Notes under the pieces: generated by a model
The model's input: only the letters and a program-made list of their open reading frames with translations
Told to the model about the DNA's origin: nothing
The model's database searches: none
Shown: one piece after another, positions 34,146-47,590 of the stretch
Layout: every line of letters begins with the position of its first letter
Position numbering within the stretch: position 1 is the stretch's first letter
Origin: Cynocephalus volans
Taxonomy: Eukaryota > Chordata > Mammalia > Dermoptera > Cynocephalidae
DNA length: 64,000 bases
Reading direction: 5' to 3'
NCBI RefSeq assembly: GCF_027409185.1
Contig: NC_084462.1
Coordinates: forward strand, 42,728,679 to 42,792,678
Made by a program: the position numbers and the translations under genes

Positions 34146-35214
34146 AAGAATCTTTTTTATGGGCATTCAGGATACTTCTAGTTCTTTTCAGCAGGGTTTC
34201 TCTAGTCATTTAACCAAACACTTTCCAACCTTTTCCTCATCTTGGCACTCAGACACACTGAAGACGCCCCCAAGGGTTTCTGCTACCCCATCCCCTAACT
34301 GCTGCACCTCCCCTCCTACCCCATCCATATGCCACCTTAGACCTGGAAGGATTGTTATCTGGGCACTTCTGGAACCTGTTCATGATACACCCATATACAC
34401 CGTAAACCCGATACACTAGTTGTGAAACTCTGAATTAACCAGTCAGTATTTGTTAAAGGCTTATTAATAGGCCTAGAACTGCCCTCTGAATTTATAGGAA
34501 AATTGCAAAACTAGATTGAAACATGAATGGTCTTCTTTTTTTCCCTCAAGGACTTTAATCTAGTTGAGACAAAGACATATGTTCGTGTAACAGATGAAGA
34601 GAAGTTAAAAGTATGAAACCCTGTGATACTGATTTTAAATATAAAACACTACAGGGAAGGGTGAGACCAATGATGTTCTTTTTATGGGAAGGCATATCAT
34701 GACGGAAAATTGGAATTTACAGAAAAACATGTAAAAAGAGAAGGTCCTTTTAGTCTGACTGGCTTATGAAAGAATGTTGAACATCTTTACATCAGAAGCC
34801 TGGGTTTTTTTTTGTTGTTGTTTTTTTCTTTAATAAATGAAAAAACAATGTTTCTTAACTGCTAGTTGTCATGGAGGTGGTTTGTGTTATGGTGATACTT
34901 TCCTCACTTGTTTAGGCTGCCCATTACCCTCACCTGACTGAGAACCAGGCAGGCCCCTCAGTGGCTAGAGACTGAGCAGTAATGCTGCATGCTGCTTCAA
35001 GGCACAGCCACTTGTGGGCTTGTATTGAGCCTTATTTTTCTGTTCTACAAGTTTGGTGATTCGATTCCTAAGCTTCTAATGAATTAGAAGTGGTAAATTA
35101 ACACCCCAAAAGGATGCTTATATCAGGAGTAAGTGGGAAGGACACTAGGGCAAAGTGAAAATTAGAGAAAGTGAAACCATAAACAGCACAGCAATCTTAC
35201 GACCAACTGTTATA

Positions 35215-38200
35215 TTATTGATTCCTAATTTTATTCCATTATGGCTGGAGACCATACTTTGTATTATTTTAATTCTTTTAAATTTATTGACACTTTTTTG
35301 TACCTAACATATGGCCTGTCTTGGAGAATGTTCCATGTACACTTGAGAAGAATGTGTGTTCTTCTGTTGTTGAGTGGAGGGTTCTATAGATGTCTACTAG
35401 GTCTAGTTGTTTTATAATGTTGATCAAGTCTTCTATTTCCTTGTTCATTTTTTTTGGTCTAGTGTTCTTGTCATTATTGAAAGTGGAGTATTGAAATCTC
35501 TAATATTATTGTTGGATTATCTGTTTCTCCCTTCAATTCTGTCAGTTTTTTGTTGTTGTTTATTTTGTGACTCTGTTTTTAGGTGCATATATGCTTATAG
35601 TTGTTATATTTTCCTGATGAGTGGACCCTTTTATCATTATAAAATTCCTTCTTTGTCTCTAGTAAATTTTTGTCCAAAGTCAGTTTTGTCTGATATTAGT
35701 ATACCACTTAAATTTCTTTTGGTTATCATTTGCATGGTGTATCTTTTTCCATCCTTTTACTTTCAACTTATTTGTGTCTTTGAATCTAAAGTGTGTCTCT
35801 TGTAGACAGTGTATAATTGGATCATTTTTTAATCCATTCTGCCAATACTGCCTTATAATAGGAGTGTTTAATCCAGTTCCAATTCATGTAATTGCTGATA
35901 AAGAGTAGGATTTATGTCTGCCATTTTGCTATTTGTTTTTTGTATGTCATGTCTTTTTGTCCCTCTGTTCCTCCAGTACTGCCTTCTTTTGGGTTAAATA
36001 GATATTTTTTAGTTTATCATTTTAAAAGTCATTTCTAATACCATTCCATTATAATTTCTTTTGCTGTATTTTTTAAAGTTATTTTCTTAGTAGTTGTTTT
36101 TGGTGTTACGATTAAGATCTTCACTGATAACTTAGTTCAGATTGATACTAACTTAATAAACAATAGCAAACAAAATCTTTGCTTCTGTATAGCTCCATTC
36201 CCTCACCTCTCTTTGTGCTGTTATTGTTGTATATCTTTATACACTGTATGCTGGTCAACACAGATTTATTATAATTGCTCTATGCAGTTGTCTTTGAAGT
36301 CAGACTAGAGAAAAAAGAGTTATAGACAGAAAATACATTTATACTGTCTTTTATATTTATTTATGTAATTACCCTTATTGGACTATTTTCATTTAAATCT
36401 GAGTTACTGTGTTGCTTTCATAGCAGCCTGAAAGACTCCCTTTAATAATTCTCATAGGACAGGCTTGCTGGTGATGAATTCTCTGTTTTTGTTTAACTGG
36501 CAGTGTCCTAATTTCCCCTTCACTTCTGAAGGATAGTTTTGTTGGATGTAGATTTCTTGGCTGACAGCCTTTTCGTTTTAGCACTTTGAATGGAGACTGT
36601 CTGGCATCCATGGTTCCTGATAAAGTATCAGTTGTTAATCTTATTGAGGATCCCCTGTACGTGATGAGTTACCTCTCTTACTGCTTTCAGGATTCTCATT
36701 GTGAGTCTCAGCAGTTTGATTATGATGTATCTAGGTGTGGATCTTTTTGAGTTTACTGTACTTGGACATTGTTGAACTTTTTTGGGGGTGTGTGGCTTGT
36801 TTTTCATCAAATTTGGGGATTTCCCAGCCATTGTTTCTTTAAGTATTCTTTATGGCCCTTTCTCTTTATGATGAGACTAATATCAGACAGTCTCCTTCTG
36901 GGAGTTCTGTAATGCATATGCTCAGGCTCTGTTCATTTTTCTTTATTCTGTTTTCTTTCTGTTTCTCAGACTGGATAATCTAATTTGACTTATCTTCAAG
37001 TTCACTGACTCTTTCTTCTGTCTGTTCAAATCTGTTGTGAATTTTTCATTTCTGATATTATACTTTTCAACTCCAGGATTTCTAGTTGGCTTTTTTTTTT
37101 TTTTTTTAAAGTAACTTCTCTTTCTTTGTTGGCTGATTCCCCAGCCACCCCCACACCCCACGTATGGGTCATACTTTCTTATTTCTTTGCCTCTTAATTG
37201 TTTGCTGGAAACTGGACATCTATTATTACTTAGATGTGTCAACTGGAAATCAGATTCTGCCCCTCCCCGAGGGTTTGATGTTATTGCTATCTGTTGTTTT
37301 TTAGTGATTTTTCAGTCAGAACTAATTCTGTAAAGTCTATATACCGTTTTGTGTGGGTGGCCACTGAAGTCTGCTTGGTTTGCTTAGTACTCAGCCAATG
37401 ATTGGACAGAGATTTCCATAGATGCCTGGAACTAGTAAGTCTCTCACTCTTTGCTGAGAAGCTCTGTGTACCAGTTGGTGCTTTCCCTCAACACTCACCA
37501 GGCTGTTGATAACTTCATCTTAGCCTTCACTTCCTGCTTATGTGGAACCTCAGGGTCAGCCAGAGATGACAGCTTAGGGCCTTCTCTGGTCTTTCTTGAG
37601 CATGTGCATAGCCTCCCACATGCACATGGCCTTCTAGATTCCCAGGAATATATTGAAGCTTTTCAAAGTCCAGTATAGACACATCATTCCTCAGTATTTT
37701 TTTTAATCTTTTTTGTTAGCTGAGTTTTTGCCGGAACTGTTAGCCATCCCCTTGGGCAGCGTGATATTCAGCAGTTGCCTGTGATTGTTTTTGACCAATC
37801 TTCTTTCCCCTTCCAAGAGGCTGTGTTTACAATGGGAGACCTCTGCATCAGGTCAAATAAAGACAGCCTTGTAAGCAGTATCTTCCAGGGAACTGCCAGA
37901 CAGGTCAGATAATGACAGTTCTGGGGGAATGAGGCTTTGAAGGAGTTCCAGCCCCTTTCTGATCCCTCTGGTGACTTCCCAGCTGCTGGTTTTCACTGTG
38001 ATTGTGGACTGTTGGTTTTCAAGGCTAGGGCAGATCCTGAAGAGGGGTTGGAAATAGGGTTAGGTAAAATGCCACAAAGCTCACTGTTACCAAAATCTCT
38101 TTATTTTTCTTGCATAAATGTTCCCTGGATTACTGCAAACCTTTAGCTAACATCTAGAGTCCTGAAAAGGTTGCCTGTGACAATTTTTATCAGTGTCCTC

Positions 38201-38265
38201 TTTGCTTTCCTGGATGAGAGAATTTTTGGAGATCTTTACTCTGCCATTTTCATTGATGTCACCTA
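35215..38265 (-). repeat. long L1 LINE relic, antisense (ORF2 to 5' region)
   Basis: The largest repeat block here. 'atggctggagaccatacttt', 'ttggagaatgttccatgtac', 'tgtgtctcttgtagacagtg' and 'tatctttttccatcctttta' are reversed ORF2. From about 36400, 'ttctgaaggatagttttgtt', 'tttgattatgatgtatctag', 'catcaaatttggggatttcc' and 'aggctctgttcatttttctt' are the reversed 5'/ORF1-side segment of old L1M elements, ending near 'ctttactctgccattttcat' at 38238-38257. Many stops and indels. Confidence 0.75.
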
Positions 38266-38409
38266 AGACCATCCTTTATGTGGTCTTAACTTCGCAGCCT
38301 AAATTTCTCTTTTTATAATTAGACAAATTACTCTGAGTATCCCCTTATACTCTGTTTAAGAAGTCAGGGTATTGTGCCCTAAAACGTAGAAAGACCTCCA
38401 ACCAGTTAG

Positions 38410-38730
38410 TTACAATATTCAACACACATTTATTTTTGAAATAAATTTTGGACTTCTGCTGTTAGCCAGACACTGTTCTAGCTGGTGACACAGCAGTGCA
38501 GAAAGCAAAGATCCTGCTCTCTTTGTGGAGCTAGGCTGGGTGCAAAGAGATGGACAGTAAAGAAGAATGTGTGTGGTGCATTTGAGGTGCAGCCAGGTGA
38601 CTAGTGTGGCTGGAGTAGAGTGGCGAGGCAGAGAGTGGTGAAAGATGAGGCCAAATGGCACAAATGTCAAGGGGAGGCAAGGGAGTGGTGAGCATGCTGG
38701 TTTGTGCCCAAGCAGGCCATCTTGAGTCAC
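38410..38730 (-). repeat. L2 LINE 3' end, antisense
   Basis: 'ttcaacacacatttattttt', 'agccagacactgttctagct', 'acacagcagtgcagaaagca', then 'tgtggctggagtagagtggc' follow antisense L2. The minus-strand frames at 38419-38730 and 38531-38740 derive from it. Confidence 0.65.
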
Positions 38731-38764
38731 AGCACTTCATTCAGCTGCACACTTTGTTCATCAT

Positions 38765-38910
38765 GTCTTGGGCAGCAAGTTCTCAACTCCTCTGAACCTT
38801 CATTTCCTTAAAAATGGGGTAAGGGGAGAAATTGCCTACCTTGTTGGATGTTTCAAGGATAAACTGAGATGATGTATATTATCATAGCTAGTGCTTGGGC
38901 ACAAAGTGAG
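38765..38910 (+). repeat. MIR SINE fragment
   Basis: 'caagttctcaactcctctga', 'accttcatttccttaaaaat', 'gggataaactgagatgat'-like wording and 'gcacaaagtgagtgcttgtg' match the MIR core and tail. Confidence 0.6.
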
Positions 38911-39617
38911 TGCTTGTGAAATGTGAGGGCTGTTGGGGGATAACCTCAGGTATCCGAAAAACAAAGCCATTCAGAATTCGCTCCCTGAGAACTCTGCATA
39001 GATTTTGACCTGTGTACACAAATACTTGAATATGATTTGCAGCAACATTGTGGCCTTGGAATCCCTGCTTTTGCTTTTGCAAATTAGAGAAGACTGTTTT
39101 GACAGAACATATCCAAGTTTATTTGAAATGGAAGTGTAAATTTGCTTTGGATCTGTCATTATGTTACTGGGAAAACAAAACCTTCTGTAAGTACATAAAC
39201 ATCTCTGAAATGGTTTCACTATTTGATGTATCAAAGTCTTGTGGTTGTGAGGAAGGAGGAGGTCTAAAAGCCTATTGCTCTGTCTCCAGTGTTCAAGTTT
39301 GGTAGGAGTATATTAAAGACATCCTAGGCTTCATTTACTATCACCTTTGTTATTAGAATATCATCACGAGGTATATATAACTTATTATGTTTAGTTGATA
39401 GGAAAAGGGCTTTTTAGCACATTATCAGGAGATGAGATCAATTTGTATCATTTTTTTAATCTTAAGATACAGTGCAATAGTATTTCCTGCGTAGTTGAAA
39501 AGGTAGAGATCACAGATCTGGTGTGTCAGAAGTAGCTAGTGAGGGAACAAAGGCAAGAATGAATGTGATGGTAGCAATGATGGAGGTAAAGTTGCATAAG
39601 TTTTAGGAGTGTGTTGT

Positions 39618-39905
39618 AAGTCAGTGTTTCTCAAACTTTGAGAAATTTTGAGTGACAGAGACTTTTTTCAGTGGGAAATTTGTGTGTGTACTTCAAGAGT
39701 TAGCATTGTCCATGGGTCTTACACCAGGTTGGAGTATCTCAAAGACAGGCCATTTGCAAGAGAATCACCTGAGGTGCTTGTTACTGAGCAAATTTCCAGG
39801 CGCTCCAAATCCAGAACCAGAATCTTCTTAGGTGAAGTCAGAGGATCTGCAGTGTTTACAGGCTTCTTGATTATTCTTATACTTGCTAATGTTTGAGAAC
39901 TAGTG
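39618..39905. repeat. hAT-Charlie (MER5-like) fossil
   Basis: 'cagtgtttctcaaactttga' at the left, 'gagaatcacctgaggtgctt' and 'agaaccagaatcttcttagg' in the middle, and 'ctaatgtttgagaactagtg' at the right give inverted hAT-type ends around a MER5-like body. Confidence 0.6.
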
Positions 39906-40824
39906 TTGCCATTTATACTCTTAAAACATCTTTTATGCTCCAGCAATGTTTTGGAACTATGTAGAAGTTACATTTTTGTTAATTGATGTCATCCTCTTTA
40001 GCCCCTGTCCTGGATAATAGAAAAGAACAGAAAAGGAGTTTGACTTTCGTCTTTCCAGGAAGTAACTTGTAACTCAGGTTGATGGGAAGCCAAACTTGGC
40101 ACCCAAATGTCCCCCTAACCATATGTATGATAGGTTAATGCTTTATATATATTTTTTCCTTTTTTCCCTCCTGTAAGCCATGTTAATGGCAATGAGTCGT
40201 GTAACCAAATAAAAGTAAAGATGAGTGGTCAGCAGGAAATCTTGAGTAACTACTGGGAAGAAAGTGTATGAGATGAGCTGATGAGACAAACTTCTGGCCA
40301 GAGATTAAACTGACAAGCACTTTAAAACTAAACTAAATGTTATTTTAAAATACCTTTTTGTCTCTGCAATTGATGATTTCACAAATGTTTGTTTATGTGG
40401 CCTGGTTATAAATCTTTGCCAAGCTCCAGCTTTTTAAGTTGCCGTGAACTGTAACTCAAGATTTATTTATCAAACAAATTGCAGTTAAAGAAAAGGTAGT
40501 TACACAGTACTTATTTGTACTTACGGTGATTTTAATGTTCACAAATTCTTTGATGTTTCCTGGAGGTGGAGTTTAATTGTCTCCTCTTGATTGTGGGCTG
40601 GAGATAGTGACTCATTTCTGATGAACAGAGTAGGGAATGGGAACCTGACAGACACCTTCTTAATATCACATTAATAAGTCATATTTATATCACGTACTCC
40701 CAGATGTGACACATGAGGACACTTCTCCTCTACAGTAGTCTTTCCCAAATCCATAACCCCCATCTAAACAGGAGAAAACTTCAGGCAAACCGAAGGTGTG
40801 GTACTTTCTACAAGACACCTCAGT

Positions 40825-41105
40825 GTTCTGCAAAAGTGTCAAGGTCATGAATGGCAAGGAAAGATTGAAGAGCTGTCACTGATTGGAGGAGACTAAGGAG
40901 ACGTGATGACTAAATGCAGTGTGGGGCCTGGATTAGAAGAGGAAAGGATCATTAGTGGGAAACTGGTTTAATTTCTTAATTTTGGTATGTGTAGCATAGT
41001 TATGTAAGGTGTTAACACTAGAGGCTGTGGGGTGAAGCTGTGGGAACTCCCTCTACTGCCTTTACAGCTTTCCTGTAAATTTAAAATTATTTCAAAATAA
41101 GCAGT
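40825..41105 (+). repeat. L1 LINE 3' end, sense
   Basis: 'gaagagctgtcactgattgg', 'aggagactaaggagacgtga', 'aggatcattagtgggaaact', 'tatgtaaggtgttaacacta' and the end 'ttaaaattatttcaaaataa' match old L1M 3' UTR closely. Confidence 0.8.
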
Positions 41106-42119
41106 AGTAGAACACAAAGGGCATCTGATCGGACACAGCAGTGATGTTGCTGTCTCTGCCTCTGTCTCCCCATTGGCTGCTCTGTGCCGTCGGGAAGCTG
41201 GGCAAAGCAGTGGAAGACTAGATCCTCTGTGACTGTAAGAGGATATTGTGCAGGATGTGAGTTTTAGCTTATTGCCTTCTAGGAAATCTAAGACAGAAAG
41301 GTCTTTGTTTGAGAGGGCTGCAGACTTCTAACTTTATAAAGAGCTTATCATTTGAGCAAGCTTATAATGTACCATGTTATTACTGTAAAAATTATGTAAT
41401 GGTGCCATTACACCAGAACTTTTCTCTGGCTAGGAATAATCTTCAGCATTCGCTCAGCAGCTTACTGCTAACACTCTTGCTTACGTCATCATGGTTAACC
41501 CTGTAGTGTTTGCTGTGTTTTCTCCCATTGAATCTTTGTGGGGATAAGGAATTCAGTGTCAAACTATTTTCTTTGATGTCTGGCACTTATATCTAAAGCT
41601 CTTTTTTTTTTTTAAATTTCCCTGTCACAGAAAATACTGCAGATACTGCTATTCCTTTCGCACACGTTCGCATGTCTGTGCATTCTCCTGCAACAGGAAC
41701 ACTGATTTTTAAAGACAAGACTTTTGTTTATAACCATGTGGTTTATTTAAGACAGAAAGATGAGCATGGTCTGATTTCCGTTTCGCACTCGAGTAATGCC
41801 TCTTTGCTTTTTAGGTGTTTATAAACTAATTCTGTAATAATTTAGAATTCTGGTTGTTTTATTAGGGTAAGATGAGTATGCATATTGCAATGTCCCAGGT
41901 AATAAAAGCATACTTAACTTTTTTTTAATGATTAGTACATTTAAAAAAACCACAACTGTCTGTGTGACAGCCCTTGCTATAGACAGGGGAGCTAGAGCAG
42001 TAAGCACAGCAGAGCTGCCATTTTTGTGACGTATTTACTTCTCTATGGTTACCTTAGAAAATAAGGAGACATATGTAATGGCAGGTGGCACTAAATCCTT
42101 TGAAGAAATAGAAGCAAGA

Positions 42120-42845
42120 TAAGGGGGTAGAGTGATGGAGGGGTGGGGGCTGCTAGTCCAGCTGAGAGGGTGGGAAGGGAACCTTGTTTATTTCTGGGGA
42201 GGGCCATTTCCAGCAGAGCGAATGGGGTGTGCAAAAGCCTGGAGGCAGGGGAATGTGTGGGTGATTGAGACAGCAAGGAGGCCGGGTGGCTGGAGTGCAT
42301 GAGTGAGAGGGGCCAGATCCTATAAGGCTTGTCCATGACAAGGGCATTGAGTGTGTGCTGAGTGAGCTGGGGGGACCCTGAGGATTGGGAGCAGAGGAGT
42401 GTAGGAAGCTAATGTTTCCAGAGCACCTTCTGGTTGGTGCGTGGAAAAGAAACTTCAGGGGAGCCAGAGTGGGAGCTGGTAGATTGGTTAACAGGTGCTT
42501 CCAGCAACTTTGAGAATGGGATGAGGGAGGGTAACTGGGACCAGGTGAGTGGTGAGGAGTGGTTGGATTGTGGATGAATTTTGTAGGTAGAGCTGGATAG
42601 GATGTGGGGAGAGAGAAAAGTTGCCTGAGCATTTGGAGGGATAGAGTTCCCAGTGAGGCGGAGGACTGGGGAAGTTCAGGCTAGGGATACAAATGTGAGA
42701 ATCATCAACATGTGGGTGGTTTTTAAGGACAGAAGATAAATGACATTACCCAGGTAGTTAGGGAGATAGAGGCAAGGTCTTGGGGCTGAGCCTGGAGGCT
42801 CCCAGGGGTTAGAGGTCAGACATGAAAGGGAGGCCAGTGAAATCG
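42120..42845 (-). repeat. L2 LINE relic, antisense, about 700 bp
   Basis: 'gcaaaagcctggaggcaggg', 'acagcaaggaggccgggtgg', 'ctggagtgcatgagtgagag', 'gggccagatcctataaggct' and 'ggagtggttggattgtggat' follow the antisense L2 body in order. The 159-codon minus-strand frame at 42153-42632 is L2 residue. Confidence 0.7.
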
Positions 42846-42916
42846 GAAGAAACTTTGATTTATGATTGCTTAGTTTGAACTTACAATGTTTGAACACTCA
42901 CCATTTGGGTAATTGT

Positions 42917-43303
42917 TATAGTTGGTGCCTTGGGTTTAATGTCCCCCAGAACTCAATCCCCACTGTAACTGTTGAGGGTGGGAGATCCTGTTATGGTAAG
43001 TGAAAGGTGGGGCCTTGAAGAGGTGTTTAGATTGTAGGACCATACTGTAGTGAATGGCTTGTCAAAGGCCCAGTTCTGAGGGCTTTAAAAGAAGAGCACA
43101 TGAGAGGTTAGTCTCTCTCTGGTCTGCTCTTTTCTGTCATGTGAGACCTCTGCGTCGCTGTTGCCACCACCAAGACCCTCACCAGATGTGAGGCCTGGAC
43201 TTTGGACTTCCCAGCCTCTGAAACTGAGCAATAAATTTTGTTTCCTTTATAAATCACCCATTTTCATGTATTTTGTTATAAGCAACAGAAATGGACTAAT
43301 ACA
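42917..43303 (+). repeat. MST-type MaLR LTR
   Basis: Starts near TATAGTTGGTGCCTTGGGTT, passes 'ccccagaactcaatccccac', 'tgtcatgtgagacctctgcg', 'caccaccaagaccctcacca', 'cttcccagcctctgaaactg' and AATAAATTTTG (poly(A) signal, about 43230), and ends 'gaaatggactaatacag'. A solo LTR in sense. Confidence 0.85.
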
Positions 43304-44874
43304 GTTGGCTTGGAAGGTGGTGATGTGGGAGATTTTTTTATCAAAAGTGAACATTACCTTTAAAAAGAGAATGTCATGGATATGGGTGGACAAGAGTGGG
43401 AGGTATGCTGGTGTAATGATGGGGAACTTCTTTATCTGCTGATGACTGGTGTGTGGGATAATACTTGAAAATAATAAACCTCAGGTAGCATCCTGAGGAC
43501 CTAGATGGCTGGTGGTCAGCATCTGAGGCAGAAGCTGAGTGTTGTTTGGATTGGTGAGCTGTGGAGCTCGTTACAGAGGTATTACTTATCATGAAATTCA
43601 ACGTTCAGGTATATCGATTTAAAACCGCATGGTTTTGTTTATTTTACAACAGATCAGCCACTCGCCCCCATAGAACTGGAAGCATCCTCATGAAGTTGCT
43701 TCACAACCTTCACTTCTTGTTATGGAGATGTACGAGGGGCTTAGCCTTTCTTTGTAATCCTTGGTCTATAAAACTCCTAATAGACTGAAAGCTTGCTGAT
43801 CACCAGGCGAGCATCTAAGTCATTTTGTAACAATTACAGTAGAGCAATAAGATTTCTAGGTGGACACTTGTTAAGGCAGAAATCACTGTTAATTTCAGGA
43901 GACAGTAAAAACTGAACATTGATTCAATTGAGTCTCTGTAGTAAGTTGTTTATTTTTCGGGGAGGTGGAGGTGTAAAGGATATCTCATGCTTTTGGTATA
44001 GAGAGAAAACCCATTTAAACTACATACTCCTAAGCCTCAGTTTCCTCTTCTCTAAAACAGGGCTACTTAATTTGTTAAGGTTGTGCTGCTTGTAACGCGA
44101 TACATGCAGAATTTGAAATCAGGCGGGCTGACTGCAGAGTCTACCATTTTAACTCTACTGACTACATGTTGTTTTTCTGTGTGATATGGCACTGTACCAT
44201 CTTTTTATTATAAATATTGCCAGTATTCACTTGCAAAGAACAAGTATAGTTCAGTTGTTGAGAACTTTAGACAAAGGGAAAATTTTCATTGTTCTTACAT
44301 TTCCTAGTTTGGTGGGATATCTCTAGTATACTCGTATGTTTAAGATAATATTCAAGTGATAGCAGTTAGACCTCAGTACTCTGTCAGCTTTCTTAGTCTT
44401 GCCAAGCTGGTATAAATGGCTAGTTTAAAGCAGTGGTTTAAATGGGTTTGAAGTTGTGAATTGCACCCTAAGAACAAACAAAAGGATGTTTAATCTCAAT
44501 CCCTAGGTTTGCTCTTAGGAAGTTTTCAGTGTAAACAAGAGCAGCAGAGAAAAAGTCCTTAGATCACTTTCTCAAACAGTCTTGAAACTAGTTCTAAAAT
44601 TCCTCTAAGGTCTGTTTAAAGATGCTGGTCAGGATCTTCCAGAAGAAGGCTTCTGAATTATCTGGCCTTGATGAAAATCTTTATTAACTGTACACTTGTT
44701 TTTAGTGGTTTAGAGTATGGTAATATTCCACATTAGCAGTTGATTTTGTATGGCGTTCTGTGGTCATCCCTACAAAAAAGGAAAAAGGCCTTGCGATCCT
44801 TGGTCAGAAATCTTAATTCTCTGCTACAGTTTTGTAGTGGAAATCCATTAGATATCATTCTGACTTTTACAATA

Positions 44875-45335
44875 CGTGTTTGAATGATGACCACCCAGAG
44901 ATATCAAGGCCTAATTCCTAGAATTGGTAAATGTTACCTTGTTTGGAAAAAGGATCTTTGCAGATGTATTTAAGCTAAGGATGTTGAGGTGAAGAGATTA
45001 CACTGGATTATGCAGGCGGGTCCTGAATGCCATCACTAGTGTCCTTATAAGAGAGGCAAAGGGAGATACACACACATACTCACTCACACACACACACACA
45101 CACACTCACACATGCACGAGAGAAGGCAGTGAAGACAAGAGGCAGAGGTTGGAGTGATGTGGCCACAAGCCCAGGAATGCCAGCAGCCACCAGAAACTGA
45201 AAGAGGCAAAGGGCCGCTGTTGGATACAGTGTGTTACCCAGAAATGCATCTCGTCAAGAGCAAGGACAAAGGCTTCACAGTCCCATCATGGAACTGTGTG
45301 GCCTGAGGAAAGCTGCTTTCTTTCTTTCTAAGCCT
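44875..45335 (+). repeat. MLT1-type MaLR LTR
   Basis: 'aaggcctaattcctagaatt', 'gttaccttgtttggaaaaag', 'gatctttgcagatgta', 'tcctgaatgccatcactagt' and 'ggatgtggccacaag'-like wording (45155-45175) with 'ccagcagccaccagaaactg' follow an MLT1 LTR. A (CA)n tract lies inside at 45067-45112. Confidence 0.75.
45067..45112. repeat. (CA)n microsatellite
   Basis: Interrupted CA dinucleotides (with CTCA interruptions) inside the MLT1 LTR. Confidence 0.9.
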
Positions 45336-45449
45336 TTCACATCTCAAATGTGGGGCCGGTAAAGCCTTTCTCTCCGGTATGTTGTATGAAGTACCTGGCA
45401 CATAGTGAGCACTCAGTAGTGGTTGTTCTTATTGCTTGGTTTGTCTAAA

Positions 45450-45560
45450 GCTGCGGTTCTTAAGGTGTGGTCCCCAGACCAACAGACTCAGCATTACCTG
45501 GTTCTCAAGTCCCACTTGATTTCCTGTGTCAGAAATCAGAGACACTGTGTGCTCCTTAGT
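45450..45560 (+). repeat. MER5-like hAT-Charlie fragment
   Basis: 'gcggttcttaaggtgtggtc', 'cagaccaacagactcagcat' and 'tacctggttctcaagtccc' resemble a MER5-type element with the right end eroded. Confidence 0.5.
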
Positions 45561-45599
45561 TTTCACTTACTGTCATTCTATTGTTGTATCTCCTTAGGC

Positions 45600-47590
45600 T
45601 CCTCAGTTTCATAGGTTTTCCTTGTTTTTGATGACCTTGACAGTTTTGGGGAGTACTGGCCAGGTATTTTGTAAAATGTTCCACTTTGGAGATCTATCTG
45701 TTGTTTTTCTCATGATTAGGCTGGTGTTATGGATTTTTGAGGGGAAGACCAGGCATAAATGCCATTTTCCTCACATCATATCAAGGGTGCATCTTGTTGA
45801 TGTTGACCTGGATCACCTGGCTGAGGGACTGACTGACTGTCATTGCAATGTTACTGCTTTCCTGCCTTTGCAGACTGTGCTCTTTGGAAGGAAGTCACTA
45901 AGTGCAGCCCCAGCTTAAAGGTGGGGAGTTACACTCTACTTTCATGAGACTGGAATATCTACATAACTTCTGTATAGGAGATTTGTCTCTTCTCTCCCAT
46001 TTATTGTGCAGTTATTTATATCAGTGTGGACTCATGTATAATTATTTTATATTTTGGGTTATATACTGTTTTACTTATTTTTTTGCTAAAATTGTTCTAG
46101 GTTTGGCTGTTGGGTGCTCTTTCAGTCCCTTCCTTCCTTCTACACTTCCTTCCTTAGCATTTCCTTACTTTCTGGCACTACAGGATGCTCCAGGCTTGTC
46201 TTGCATGCATATTTCCTGCCCTGGTCCTGGGATCAGCCATTTCTTCAAGGAACCCAGGCTCTTTGTATTGAAAAATGATATTAGAAACCAAGATTTGGGT
46301 GCTAAGTGTGCTCATTGCTATTGGGGTATCATTTGCATCTAGGTCCCCTCAGATGACAGAGCAAGGAAATATGTGTATACTAACCTATGTGTGATACACA
46401 TATCTATAAATATTTCTGTAATTGATGATCTGTATCAGTGTTAAGCCAAACATGAGTTGGTAGTGGTGTCTCCATCTCTAATCATTGCCACATGGATCAT
46501 TCTAGCTTCTTCCCTTTGCTTAACTGTTTCCCACTCCAACAGTGAGAAACCTGGCTTTCATCACCTGCCACCCGTTTACTTAATCAATTGATTCCAATAT
46601 ACACATATAGTGGTTTTAGAATTAACTTGTATCCACGTGGAAGCAGCTTTGTCAACTAGAGTACAGTGCTTATGTACAGTTTCTTTTGCCTTTAGTCTTA
46701 CAGTCTCTGCTCATTGCCAGAGTTACTTAGGTCAGCAGCCTTCTCCCTCACCTCTTTCAGTGAAGTTGTTTCATACATTTGTGCTACAGTTAGATTGTTT
46801 TGTCACAGGATGGATTGTCACAGCATTCCGTCTTGGGATCCTCTGACCTCCTAAATGATTTTGTAAAAATTTGTCTACATTCAGGTCTGCTCTTTGTGCT
46901 ATAAAATTCCATGGGTTTTGACCAACGCAGTGTCACGTATCCACCGTCACATACGGTGTCATACAGAATAGATTACTGCCCTAAAAATCCCTGTGCTTCA
47001 CCTACTCAGTGCTCGTCCCTCTTTCCCCCTAAGCCCTTGGTAACCACTAGTCTTTTTACTGTCTCCATAGTTTCGCCTTTACAGAATGTCATGTAGTTGG
47101 AATCATACAGCTTCTTCAGACTGGTTTCTTTCACTTAGGAATATGTATGTAAGAATTACCCATGCCTTTTTGTGGCTCATTTCTTTTTTCTCACCAAATA
47201 ATCCATTGTAGGGGATATACCATATTTTGTGTATTCACCTATTGCAGGACATCTTGGTTGCTCCTAGTTTTTGGCAATTAGGAATAAAGCTGCTGTAAAC
47301 ATTTGTGTGCATGTTTTTGTGTGGACATGTTTAAATCAGTTGGGTAAATATCTAGGAGTGTGATTTCTGATTGTATGTAAAACTGTGTAGCTTTGTAAGA
47401 AACTGTCAAAGTGTGTTCCAAAGTGGATTTCGTTTTGCATTCTCAGCCACGGTGAACAAGAGTTCTTGCTGCTCTTCATCCTCTTCTGCGGTCGGTCTTG
47501 TCAGCATTGTGGGTTTTAGCCATTCTAATAGTTGTGTAGTGGAATCTCATTTTTGTTTTATGGAGAAATTTTTAATGCCCTCTTAATGGT
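45600..47590 (-). repeat. L1 LINE 3' relic, antisense, about 2 kb
   Basis: Left part: 'aggcataaatgccattttcc', 'tcatatcaagggtgcatctt' and 'gttgacctggatcacctggc'. Middle: 'gatgctccaggcttgtcttg' and 'gtgctcattgctattggggt'. Right: 'gtaaccactagtctttttac', 'catgtagttggaatcataca', 'ggacatcttggttgctccta' and 'gggtaaatatctaggagtgt'. All follow reversed L1M sequence. Open frames here come from the relic. The middle part has a second copy at about 53490-54000. Confidence 0.7.

Noticed and set aside
35407..35805. 132-codon + strand frame with membrane-like hydrophobic residues
   Set aside because: It is the antisense reading of an L1 ORF2 relic; reversed A-rich L1 sequence gives Phe/Leu-rich peptides.
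42153..42632. 159-codon minus-strand open frame
   Set aside because: It runs along an antisense L2 relic, so it is decayed LINE coding sequence.
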